NCBI GenBank assembly: GCA_016865955.1
Contig: VGNW01000077.1
Coordinates: 1 to 9,491 of the forward strand
Direction of reading: 5' to 3'
Origin: Chloroflexota bacterium
GTDB lineage: Bacteria > Chloroflexota > Dehalococcoidia > SZUA-161
DNA: 9,491 bases
The notes beneath the pieces are model-generated. The model was given only the letters and a program-made list of their open reading frames with translations, did no database searches and was not told where the DNA came from. A program made the position numbers and the translations under genes. This document shows positions 1 through 6,066 of this stretch, piece after piece. Within the stretch, counting starts at the first letter, position 1; each line of letters starts with the position of its first letter.

Positions 1-2549
1 CCCACGCTCCTGCTGACCAGCGCGGCATGGTGCAGTTCAAGCCCTATTTCACAGGTGAGCAGACACCTACCTGTCTCAGGCTGGCTTCCTGTCAGAAATG
101 CTTCCGCACTACGGATATAACTTCGGTGGGGAACTTCAAACATCTGACCTTCTTCGAGATGCTGGGCAATTTCAGCATCGGCGACTATTTCAAAAGGGAG
201 GCTATCTCCTGGGCTTGGGAGTTTGTCCTCGGCTGGCTCAAGATTCCCATAGAGAAGCTCTGGGTGACCATATTCCTCGATGACGACGAGTCCTTTGGCT
301 ACTGGCAGGATATCGGGGTCAGGGCGGAGCGTATAGTTCGCTGCGGCGAGAAGGACAACTTCTGGGGCCCTGCCGGAGAGACCGGCCCCTGCGGGCCTTG
401 CAGCGAGATTCATTACGATTTCGGTGAACAGTATGCCTGCGGTCCTGATTGCTCGCCGAGCTGCGGCTGCGGCCGCTTCCTCGAGATATGGAACCTGGTA
501 TTCACCGAGTTTTATCAGGACGCAAATAAAAAACGCACACCGCTGCCCAAGAAGAACATCGATACGGGTATGGGCTTGGAGCGAACTGCGACGGTGATAC
601 AGGGCAAGCGCTCGTTTTACGACACCGACCTCTTTGCGCCCATTATGATACGGGTCTCGGAACTGACAGGACGGAAGTACGGCGAGAACGAAAAAACGGA
701 CCGTGCCATGCGCATAGTTGCAGAGCACGGTCGGGCGGTGACATTCCTTATCGCCGATGGCGTCATACCTTCCAACGAAGGGCGCGGCTATGTGCTGCGC
801 CGCATACTCAGGCGCGCCGCCCTGTTCGGGCGGACTCTGGGTATGGACAAGCCTTTCCTCACCGAGGTTGCCGGAGAAGTAATTAGCACGATGGGGCATA
901 TCTATCCGGAGCTATCGAAAAACCGCGATTCAATTATGAAGGTTATCGGGGCAGAGGAGGCTAGGTTCGGCGAGACTTTGAACACGGGTTTGAGCCTGCT
1001 TAATCAGATTATGGATCAAGCCAGAGGCAGGGCGGATAGGAAAGTACCCGGTGAGGAAATATTCAGGCTTTATGACACATATGGCTTCCCTGCCGAGCTC
1101 ACTACGGAGATCGCTACGGATAATAACCTGTCGGTTGATCTGGAAGGCTTTGAGGCTGAAATGGAAAACCAGCGCGAGCGTGCGCGGGCGGCACACAAGT
1201 TCGTACTCGGCGAGAAAGCCTCGACTATGGACTACGCTTTGATGTCTTTGCCCGCGACTGAGTTTGTCGGTTATAAAAAGACGGAGTGCAAGGCAACTGT
1301 ACTCAGTATCGTTGTCGATGGCAAGCCGCAGGAGGCTGCCAGCGAGGGTCAGCAGGTGGAGGTTGTCCTGGATGTTACTCCGTTTTATGCCGAGATGGGC
1401 GGACAGGTGGCGGATACCGGCGAGATTGTCGGAAAGCAAGGAAAGGTAGCTGTTAAAGACACTGCCTGGGCGAACGGCAGCATAGTGGTACTCAGGGGCG
1501 AGGTGGCGGATGGGGCTATATTCAAAGGGGAGAAGGTGGCGGCTGAGGTTGACCGGGAGCGCCGATTAGACATAGCGCGCAATCATACCGCAACGCACCT
1601 GCTTCATTCTGCCCTGCGTCAGGTGCTGGGCACACATGTGCACCAGTCAGGATCACTGGTGACTCCCGACCGCTTCCGGTTCGACTTCACCTTCGAAGCC
1701 CCTGTGCTTAAAGAGGAGTTGAGCCAGATACAACGTAAAGTGAGTGAGAACATTCGCCGCAACCTGCCGGTGACCAAAAAGGAGATGCCTTATACCGAGG
1801 CGGTATCAGAGGGCGCTATTGCGCTTTTCGGCGAGAAATACGGCGATGTGGTCAGAACGGTAAGGGTCGGGCTGGCGAAATCTCCAGTGAGCTTCGAGGT
1901 CTGCGGCGGCACGCATGTCGACAGGACGGGAGATATCGGACTGTTCCAGATAGTCAGCGAGGGCAGCATCGGTTCGGGTCTGCGCCGTATCGAGGCGGTG
2001 ACAGGGAGGGGTGCGGAGAAGCTGATAGAGGAACGAGCCTCCGCGCTGGATAAGATAGCCCAGCAGCTTCAGGTACCTGTCGCAAGTGTGGAGAGTAAAA
2101 TCGCAGTCACGCTTGATGAGCTGGACTCGGAGCGCAAGCGCGCTATTACTCTGGAGCGCCAGTTATCTAAGGAGACCGCCGATTCGCTGCTGAGTAAGGT
2201 CGAATCGGTCAAGGGTGTCTCCGTGCTGTCGGTCGATGTCCCGGCTTCAAATATGGACGCTCTGCGACATACCGGCGATATTTTGAGAGAGAAGCTGGGC
2301 AGCGGTGTGATTGTGCTGGCAGGGATATGGGACAGCAAGCCGAACTTCCTGGCTATGGTGACACCTGATTTGGTGAACCGTGGTTTGAATGCCGGCGATA
2401 TTGTAAAAAAGGTGGCTCAAGCTACGGGCGGCAGCGGCGGGGGTCGTCCTCAACTGGGACAGGGCGGAGGCAAGGACAAAGGCAAGCTGGACGAGGCTCT
2501 AAAGCTGGTTGCCCGACTGGTGGAAGAGAAGGTACAGGGGCAAATATAA
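1..2549 (+). CDS. alaS: Alanyl-tRNA synthetase, 5'-truncated by the window and apparently frameshifted near position 24
   Basis: Cytoplasmic class II synthetase that charges tRNA-Ala and clears mischarged Ser/Gly. The main open frame gives 840 residues from the ATG at 27, but that ATG is internal: it encodes the MVQF that follows the conserved TLLxTxAG segment. Counting from that Met, I see TFFEMLGNFS (41-50), GPAGETGPCGPCSEIHYD (114-131), a Cys-rich insert (138-148), the class II motif 3 region GMGLER (181-186), the editing-domain metal motifs HTATH (520-524) and CGGTH (626-630), a heptad-rich linker (about 675-725), and the C-Ala domain with its Gly-rich GGSGGGRPQLGQGGG (801-815). Bases 1-24 read PTLLLTSA in frame 1, whereas MVQF lies in frame 3, so one G is missing (see separate entry). 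About 40 N-terminal residues lie off the left edge. The body is otherwise uninterrupted and near usual AlaRS length. The family call is very secure. Confidence 0.97.
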   Translation, partial: HAPADQRGMVQFKPYFTGEQTPTCLRLASCQKCFRTTDITSVGNFKHLTFFEMLGNFSIGDYFKREAISWAWEFVLGWLKIPIEKLWVTIFLDDDESFGYWQDIGVRAERIVRCGEKDNFWGPAGETGPCGPCSEIHYDFGEQYACGPDCSPSCGCGRFLEIWNLVFTEFYQDANKKRTPLPKKNIDTGMGLERTATVIQGKRSFYDTDLFAPIMIRVSELTGRKYGENEKTDRAMRIVAEHGRAVTFLIADGVIPSNEGRGYVLRRILRRAALFGRTLGMDKPFLTEVAGEVISTMGHIYPELSKNRDSIMKVIGAEEARFGETLNTGLSLLNQIMDQARGRADRKVPGEEIFRLYDTYGFPAELTTEIATDNNLSVDLEGFEAEMENQRERARAAHKFVLGEKASTMDYALMSLPATEFVGYKKTECKATVLSIVVDGKPQEAASEGQQVEVVLDVTPFYAEMGGQVADTGEIVGKQGKVAVKDTAWANGSIVVLRGEVADGAIFKGEKVAAEVDRERRLDIARNHTATHLLHSALRQVLGTHVHQSGSLVTPDRFRFDFTFEAPVLKEELSQIQRKVSENIRRNLPVTKKEMPYTEAVSEGAIALFGEKYGDVVRTVRVGLAKSPVSFEVCGGTHVDRTGDIGLFQIVSEGSIGSGLRRIEAVTGRGAEKLIEERASALDKIAQQLQVPVASVESKIAVTLDELDSERKRAITLERQLSKETADSLLSKVESVKGVSVLSVDVPASNMDALRHTGDILREKLGSGVIVLAGIWDSKPNFLAMVTPDLVNRGLNAGDIVKKVAQATGGSGGGRPQLGQGGGKDKGKLDEALKLVARLVEEKVQGQI
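21..29 (+). other. Probable 1-base deletion (frameshift) in alaS
   Basis: Frame 1 of bases 1-24 translates as PTLLLTSA, which matches the family consensus just before G-MVQFKPYF. The sequence reads gcg-gc-atg-gtg, where gcg-ggc-atg-gtg would give A-G-M-V. A single G inserted into the GG run at 24-25 restores a continuous AlaRS frame. The frame used from 27 onward gives only HAPADQRG upstream, which does not resemble the family. A lost base in a short G homopolymer is most likely a sequencing or assembly error, since the remaining 840 codons are intact. A real mutation cannot be excluded. Confidence 0.8.
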
Positions 2550-2563
2550 AAAATGCGAAATGA

Positions 2564-2616
2564 AAATTGCAAATTGCAAAATTCAAATTGGAATTTGTAA
2601 TTTTCAGTTTGCAATT
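2564..2616. repeat. AT-rich imperfect hairpin with tandem AAATTGC between alaS and ruvX
   Basis: Two tandem AAATTGC heptamers sit at 2564-2577. AATTGCAAA (2565-2573) pairs with TTTGCAATT (2608-2616). Inside that, AAAATT (2578-2583) pairs with AATTTT (2599-2604), and CAAATT (2584-2589) with AATTTG (2592-2597). The arms are separated by an internal loop and a one-base bulge. No U-run follows, so it is not a classical intrinsic terminator. It looks like an interspersed palindromic repeat that may still shape the alaS mRNA 3' end. Confidence 0.6.
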
Positions 2617-2654
2617 CGTGGTCTGGGAGCTGAGAGATTTCTAAATTCTCACGT

Positions 2655-3062
2655 GTGATGGGGCTCGACATCGGCGAGAAACGCATCGGTGTGGCATTGA
2701 GCGACCCGATGGGGATTATAGCGAGCGCCCTGACAGTGATTGAAAGAACGACAGATGATGCTGCCATAAAGCAGATTATCGAGCTTGCCCGCCAGAATGA
2801 GGTCGAACGAATTGTCGTCGGGCTGCCCCGCTCTCTGGACGGAAGTATTGGGAAACAGGCGCAGGCGGTTCAGGCTTTCGTTGAATTACTTAAAGCCCAT
2901 ACTGAGCTTCCTATCGTTACCTGGGACGAGAGGTTGTCCACAGTGGCAGCCGAGAGAGCGCTGCTGGAGGCGGGCACGAAGCGGGACAAGAGAAAAAAGC
3001 ATCGCGACGCCGTAGCAGCAGCATTTATTCTGCAGGGCTACCTTGATTCTCAAAAAGGATAG
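2655..3062 (+). CDS. ruvX: YqgF/RuvX family RNase H-fold nuclease (putative pre-16S rRNA nuclease)
   Basis: Small RNase H-like protein of 135 residues, usual for the family. The Escherichia coli homologue is implicated in processing the 5' end of 16S rRNA; some databases call the family a putative Holliday junction resolvase. Visible motifs are the first acidic strand GLDIGEKRIGVALSD (residues 3-17, Asp5), VVGLPRSLDGSIG (54-66), TWDERLST (89-96) and the C-terminal KKHRDAVAAAFILQGYLD (114-131, with Asp118). Start choice is awkward. A GTG (2655) is followed immediately by an ATG (2658), and neither has a well-spaced ribosome binding site. An ATT at 2637 lies 7 bases after GGGAG (2625-2629) and would add the residues I/M-SKFSR before V-M-G-L-D, resembling common family N termini. 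An alaS-ruvX pairing is common in bacteria. The family call is secure; the start is not. Confidence 0.93.
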   Translation: MMGLDIGEKRIGVALSDPMGIIASALTVIERTTDDAAIKQIIELARQNEVERIVVGLPRSLDGSIGKQAQAVQAFVELLKAHTELPIVTWDERLSTVAAERALLEAGTKRDKRKKHRDAVAAAFILQGYLDSQKG

Positions 3063-3103
3063 TAATTCCGGGCGAAGCTGTTGGCGGTTTTCACAATCAT
3101 AGG

Positions 3104-3206
3104 CAAATCCCAAATCCCAAGCACCAAATTTGATGTTCAGCCATCAGCCTTCAGCGGTCAGTGTGCTTGGCAATATAAAGCTGATAGCTGAGCGCTGATT
3201 GCTGAA
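3104..3206. repeat. Heptanucleotide repeat cluster (CAAATCC array and opposed TCAGCC / GCTGA arrays)
   Basis: Fills most of the 174-base gap between ruvX and aroE. CAAATCC occurs twice at 3104-3117, followed by degenerate copies to about 3131. Four consecutive 7-mers, TTCAGCC, ATCAGCC, TTCAGCG and GTCAGTG, run 3136-3163. After a short spacer, four 7-mers in the opposite sense, AGCTGAT, AGCTGAG, CGCTGAT and TGCTGAA, run 3179-3206. The two blocks form an imperfect inverted repeat that could fold as a hairpin. A related array recurs at 8662-8689. The spacer contains TATAAA (3174-3179), which could be a -10 element for aroE, but I see no convincing -35. The aroE ribosome binding site is weak (AGG at 3221-3223). 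Confidence 0.65.
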
Positions 3207-3236
3207 AGTCCCACAAAGTGAGGCGGTTGGCATTTT

Positions 3237-4085
3237 ATGACGAAGTACGTCGGTATCATCGGTCATAGACTGAAACACTCCGTATCGCCTCAGTTTCAGC
3301 AGGCTGCCTTCGACTATTTAAAACTCGATGTCCGCTACGAGGTCTGGGAGACTGATAAAGAAGGGTTGCCCGAAGTAATCGAGGGTTTGCGCGACCCATC
3401 GAAACTCGGCGCCAATGTCACCATTCCTTATAAGGAATCGGTAATCCCGCTTATGGACGAGCTGGATGAAACCGCACGCCGGATAGGCGCGGTGAACACC
3501 ATTGTTAACCGCGTTGGCAGGCTTACCGGCTATAATACGGATGGCGGCGGCTTCATCAGGGCGCTACGCCGTGACGCAGGCTTCGAGCCAGAGGATAAGC
3601 GGGTTGTTATTCTGGGGGCGGGCGGGGCGGCGCGGGCGGCAGGATACTCTCTGGTAGAATCAAGAGTAAGGTCTTTATCTATCATAAACCGCACTGCAGG
3701 GAGGGGTGAAGCTCTGGCATCGGCTCTGAGGACATCGGGTGTTGAGGTTGTCGCCTCGGCTTGGAAAGATGGCAGGACTTTGCAGGCGCTTATGGAGTGT
3801 GACCTGCTGGTCAACTGCACCTCGGTAGGGATGAAGAACAACGAGGCGCAGAATCAGTTGCCCATAGACGTGCGACTGATTCCCACGCGGGCGCTGGTGT
3901 ACGATGTGGTATATAATCCTGTGGAGACGCCCCTGCTTGCGGCAGCCCGGCAGGCAGGCGCTCGCACCATGGGAGGGCTGCCGATGCTGGTGTACCAGGG
4001 TGCCGCAGCATTCGAGTTGTGGACGGGCAGACCAGCGCCTGTTGACATAATGATGTCAACAGCAAAAAAGGCTTTGACGAAGTGA
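3237..4085 (+). CDS. aroE: Shikimate dehydrogenase (NADP+)
   Basis: Catalyses NADPH-dependent reduction of 3-dehydroshikimate to shikimate. The 282-residue length is normal. The N-terminal substrate domain has the Ser-x-Ser motif (HSVSP, Ser15/Ser17), the catalytic-lysine strand NVTIPYK (Lys66), Asn87 in GAVNT and Asp102 in YNTDG, the Lys/Asp catalytic pair of the family. The Rossmann domain has GAGGAA (127-132) and NRT (151-153), which in AroE is the NADP-phosphate-binding region and argues for NADP rather than NAD. VNCTSVGM (192-199), YDVVYNP (222-228) and the C-terminal GGLPMLVYQGAAAFELW (246-262, Gln254) are also family features. ATG 3237 gives a canonical N terminus. It lies in a run of aro genes but is separated from aroC by a repeat-rich gap and a small unknown gene. 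I see no defects. Confidence 0.97.
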   Translation: MTKYVGIIGHRLKHSVSPQFQQAAFDYLKLDVRYEVWETDKEGLPEVIEGLRDPSKLGANVTIPYKESVIPLMDELDETARRIGAVNTIVNRVGRLTGYNTDGGGFIRALRRDAGFEPEDKRVVILGAGGAARAAGYSLVESRVRSLSIINRTAGRGEALASALRTSGVEVVASAWKDGRTLQALMECDLLVNCTSVGMKNNEAQNQLPIDVRLIPTRALVYDVVYNPVETPLLAAARQAGARTMGGLPMLVYQGAAAFELWTGRPAPVDIMMSTAKKALTK

Positions 4086-4120
4086 AGGGGAATTCTACTA
4101 TCAAGGCTGTTCTTTAATGT

Positions 4121-4146
4121 CATTCTCGCGGAAGCGGGAATCCAGG
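4121..4146. repeat. Small palindrome resembling the ATTCCC...GGGAAT (dRS3-type) repeat
   Basis: ATTCTCGC (4122-4129) pairs with GCGGGAAT (4134-4141) across a GGAA loop, with one G-T(U) wobble at 4126/4137. The layout, cattctcgcggaagcggg followed by aatcc, matches the ATTCCC-N-GGGAAT palindromes known as dRS3 in Neisseria and seen in many unrelated genomes. It lies 36 bases after the aroE stop. The RNA hairpin could help end or protect the aroE transcript, but no U-run follows. Confidence 0.6.
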
Positions 4147-4169
4147 TGCTCGTAATGGATGAGAAATCG

Positions 4170-4285
4170 GCGTTAGTTGTTTAACAACTTTGCATTTGAA
4201 GGAGTAAATGTAGGGGCGTTCGGCTGAACGCCCTGAGTAGGGGCACAGCACGCTGTGCCCCTACGACATTGTTAAACATTGACGC
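4170..4285. mobile_element. MITE-like element: terminal inverted repeats enclosing two strong hairpins
   Basis: TGTTTAACAA (4178-4187) is exactly reverse-complemented by TTGTTAAACA (4269-4278). With two substitutions and one indel the match extends to GCGTTAGT upstream and its counterpart to 4285. Inside lie two perfect hairpins that both begin GTAGGGGC (4210 and 4237). The first is GGGCGTTC (4214-4221) / GAACGCCC (4226-4233) with a 4-base loop. The second is GTAGGGGCACAGC (4237-4249) / GCTGTGCCCCTAC (4252-4264), 13 bp with 2 bases between. The left terminal repeat is itself a palindrome, AGTTGTT-T-AACAACT (4175-4189). There is no transposase and no clear target-site duplication, so mobility is inferred from architecture alone. 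Confidence 0.5.
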
Positions 4286-4351
4286 TCTTTGTGTCTTCTG
4301 GGATAATTGCGGTATCGAAAAATCCTTCGGGAGGGTGGTTGAAGTGAACGT

Positions 4352-4411
4352 AACCCACCATCAAAACAAAGTAGGTAATTGGTGGGTTTCGCTACGCTCC
4401 ACCCACCCTAC
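4352..4411. repeat. Overlapping inverted repeats (AACCCACCA / TGGTGGGTT / ACCCACC)
   Basis: AACCCACCA (4352-4360) is exactly complementary in reverse to TGGTGGGTT (4380-4388), and GGTGGGT (4381-4387) is likewise complementary to ACCCACC (4401-4407). The central arm can therefore pair with either flank, giving two mutually exclusive hairpins. The element ends in CCCTAC (4406-4411), about 30 bases before the next start codon. It may be another interspersed repeat. A leader-switch role for the 4444 gene is possible from geometry but unsupported otherwise. Confidence 0.5.
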
Positions 4412-4443
4412 AGTTTCTTAGGGATAGTTAGAGGTTTAATGAA

Positions 4444-4890
4444 ATGGAACCATGGATTGGTGTTGTGGGAATTGTGATAGGTGTAATGCTTTCGGAAGTA
4501 GTACGTTGGCTGCGAGATAGGGGAGAGAAACAAGAAAAGTACAGAGTTATGCTATACGAAAAACGGCTTGAGATTCACCAACAGGCTTTCACATGGCTCA
4601 GAAAACTTGCGGCAGTTACAATGGCATCTGATACAGAAAAAAGAGAAGTTATATCTAAAGTAGATGAATGGTGGAACTCGAATTGTCTTTATCTTGATGA
4701 TGAATCTAGGGAGGCGATGTTGGATGCCATTTCGGGCGTCGAGGGATTGATTGATTTATCTCCTCCTCAAGCAGAGGTTAAACGAACCGCAAGACTTGCG
4801 CTGGAAAAGGCGTTATCATCTGTAATGCATGGGATTGGGATGAAGCATTTGGACAAAGCAATTAAAATCAAGTCAGAAACGCAATCTTAG
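4444..4890 (+). CDS. Unrecognised small protein with an N-terminal membrane anchor
   Basis: I cannot assign a function to this 148-residue protein. Residues 4-20 form one hydrophobic segment (WIGVVGIVIGVMLSEVV), followed at once by basic residues (Arg21, Arg24, Arg26). By the positive-inside rule that predicts a signal anchor with a cytoplasmic C-terminal domain. The rest looks helical and charged: YRVMLYEKRLEIHQQAFTWL (33-52), then WWNSNCLYLDDESREAM (76-92) and a Lys-rich tail. The pattern YEKRLE-x-helix plus W..N..LYL..ESR is, from memory, shared with scattered uncharacterised bacterial proteins. Codon composition is AT-richer than its neighbours: I count 26 of 60 G+C at 4501-4560 against 37 of 60 at 5041-5100 in aroC. 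It stops 15 bases before aroC and probably shares its transcript. Its position behind repeats suggests a late insertion into the aro cluster. GAGG at 4431-4434 supports the ATG. Confidence 0.75.
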   Translation: MEPWIGVVGIVIGVMLSEVVRWLRDRGEKQEKYRVMLYEKRLEIHQQAFTWLRKLAAVTMASDTEKREVISKVDEWWNSNCLYLDDESREAMLDAISGVEGLIDLSPPQAEVKRTARLALEKALSSVMHGIGMKHLDKAIKIKSETQS

Positions 4891-4895
4891 GGCAA

Positions 4896-4901
4896 AGGGA
4901 G
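4896..4901 (+). promoter_or_regulatory. Ribosome binding site of aroC
   Basis: AGGGAG lies within aaagggagaaag, 4 bases before ATG 4906 and just after the stop codon of the small upstream gene. It fixes the aroC start and suggests that aroC is translated from a transcript shared with that gene. Confidence 0.65.
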
Positions 4902-4905
4902 AAAG

Positions 4906-6066
4906 ATGTTCCGTTTTTTGACTGCAGGTGAATCTCATGGCAAAGGGCTGGTGACAATTGTCGAGGGCGTGCCGGCGGGACTGGCGCTCGATGAAAATTA
5001 CATAGCCCGTGACCTGGCGCGACGCCAGGCCGGGTACGGCCGCGGCGCTCGCATGAAAATCGAAAAAGACCGCGCTGAGATACTCTCCGGCGTGCGCCAC
5101 GGGCTCACAATGGGCAGCCCTATCGCTCTGCTCATTCGGAACCGCGACTGGGAGAACTGGAAGCAGATTATGAGCATTACGCCTGCGGAGCAGGATGTGG
5201 AACCAGTTACCCGCTTGCGCCCCGGACATGCCGACCTGGCGGGAGCTATGAAGTATAACCTGAATGATATCCGACCTATTCTGGAGCGTGCCAGCGCCCG
5301 CGAGACAGCCAGCCGCGTCGCAGTCGGCGCTGTTGCCCGCAGGCTGCTCGCTGAGTTTGCCATCGAGATTCATAGCCACACGCTTTGCATCGGCGGCAAG
5401 TGGGCAGCCGAAGCGGAGAAAGTGAACTGGGCCAGGGTGGAGAAATCTCCTGTCCGTTGCGCTGACAGCACAGCGGAGAAGGCTATGCTCTCTGCTATCG
5501 ACAAAGCCAAACAAGCCGGCGATAGCCTGGGCGGCGTTTTTGAGGTCGTAGCCAGCGGCGTCCCTATCGGTCTGGGCAGCCATGTCCACTGGGACCGCAG
5601 GCTCGATGGCAGTATAGCGCAGGCTTTGATGAGCATCCCGGCGGTGAAAGGTGTTGAAGTCGGAGCCGGATTCGCCGTGGCAGACCTGCCCGGCTCTCAG
5701 GTTCACGATATAATCAAGTTCGGCGCAAAGCAGGGCTGGCGCCATGTCACTAACCGCGCCGGCGGCATCGAAGGCGGCATGACCAACGGAGAATCCATAG
5801 TTATTCGCTGCGCCGTCAAGCCCATACCTACGATGAGCAATGCCCTGCCCTCCGTTGACCTGCGCACCGGCAGGGTAACGAAGGCTCACATCGAACGCAG
5901 CGATGTTTGCATCGTCCCCGCAGCGGGAGTTATCGGCGAAGCAATGCTGGCAATCGTTCTAGCCGATGCGCTTCTGGGGAAATTCGGCGGCGACCATATC
6001 GCTGAGACTCTGCGCAATTATCGAAGCTATCAGGACACAGTCGGTCTGAAAAAACATAATGAGTAA
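4906..6066 (+). CDS. aroC: Chorismate synthase
   Basis: Converts 5-enolpyruvylshikimate-3-phosphate to chorismate, the last common step to aromatic amino acids, using reduced FMN. The 386-residue length is typical of bacterial AroC. Motifs in order: AGESHGKGLVTIVEGVPAGL (7-26, His11, an active-site histidine), RRQAGYGRGARM (39-50), RPGHADL (105-111, His108), ERASARETASR (127-137), DSLGGVFEVVASGVPIGLGS (206-225), and the FMN/substrate-loop segment NRAGGIEGGMTNGE (283-296). ERSDVCIVPAAGVIGEAMLA (330-349) is the usual C-terminal signature. All landmark residues look intact. The start is set by the AGGGAG site and the canonical MFRFLTAGESHG N terminus. The stop overlaps the start of the next gene in ATGAGTAA, implying translational coupling. 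Confidence 0.98.
   Translation: MFRFLTAGESHGKGLVTIVEGVPAGLALDENYIARDLARRQAGYGRGARMKIEKDRAEILSGVRHGLTMGSPIALLIRNRDWENWKQIMSITPAEQDVEPVTRLRPGHADLAGAMKYNLNDIRPILERASARETASRVAVGAVARRLLAEFAIEIHSHTLCIGGKWAAEAEKVNWARVEKSPVRCADSTAEKAMLSAIDKAKQAGDSLGGVFEVVASGVPIGLGSHVHWDRRLDGSIAQALMSIPAVKGVEVGAGFAVADLPGSQVHDIIKFGAKQGWRHVTNRAGGIEGGMTNGESIVIRCAVKPIPTMSNALPSVDLRTGRVTKAHIERSDVCIVPAAGVIGEAMLAIVLADALLGKFGGDHIAETLRNYRSYQDTVGLKKHNE

Larger units (their letters stand above)
4086..4443. other. 358-base gene-free stretch made largely of palindromic repeats
   Basis: No credible coding frame. Three repeat blocks occupy it: a dRS3-like hairpin (4122-4141), a MITE-like element with two hairpins (4170-4285), and overlapping inverted repeats around GGTGGGT / ACCCACC (4352-4411). 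Each has its own entry. Base composition is lower in GC than aroE and aroC. No convincing promoter for the following gene could be picked; GAGG at 4431-4434 is a plausible ribosome binding site for the ATG at 4444. Confidence 0.7.

Noticed and set aside
930..1439. 169-codon open frame on the - strand within alaS
   Set aside because: Shadow of a well-supported alaS frame; no recognisable protein features.
3104..3206. CRISPR array
   Set aside because: Units are 7 bases with no spacers and there are no cas genes; these are simple tandem repeats.
4210..4264. Intrinsic terminator after aroE
   Set aside because: The hairpins are strong, but no T-run follows, the first stem starts about 130 bases after the stop codon, and the flanking inverted repeats suggest a repeat element. 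Some effect on transcription remains possible.
4873..5889. 338-codon open frame on the - strand
   Set aside because: It lies almost wholly opposite aroC, whose family motifs are unmistakable. The predicted protein has no recognisable domain, and long antisense frames are expected in GC-rich coding DNA.
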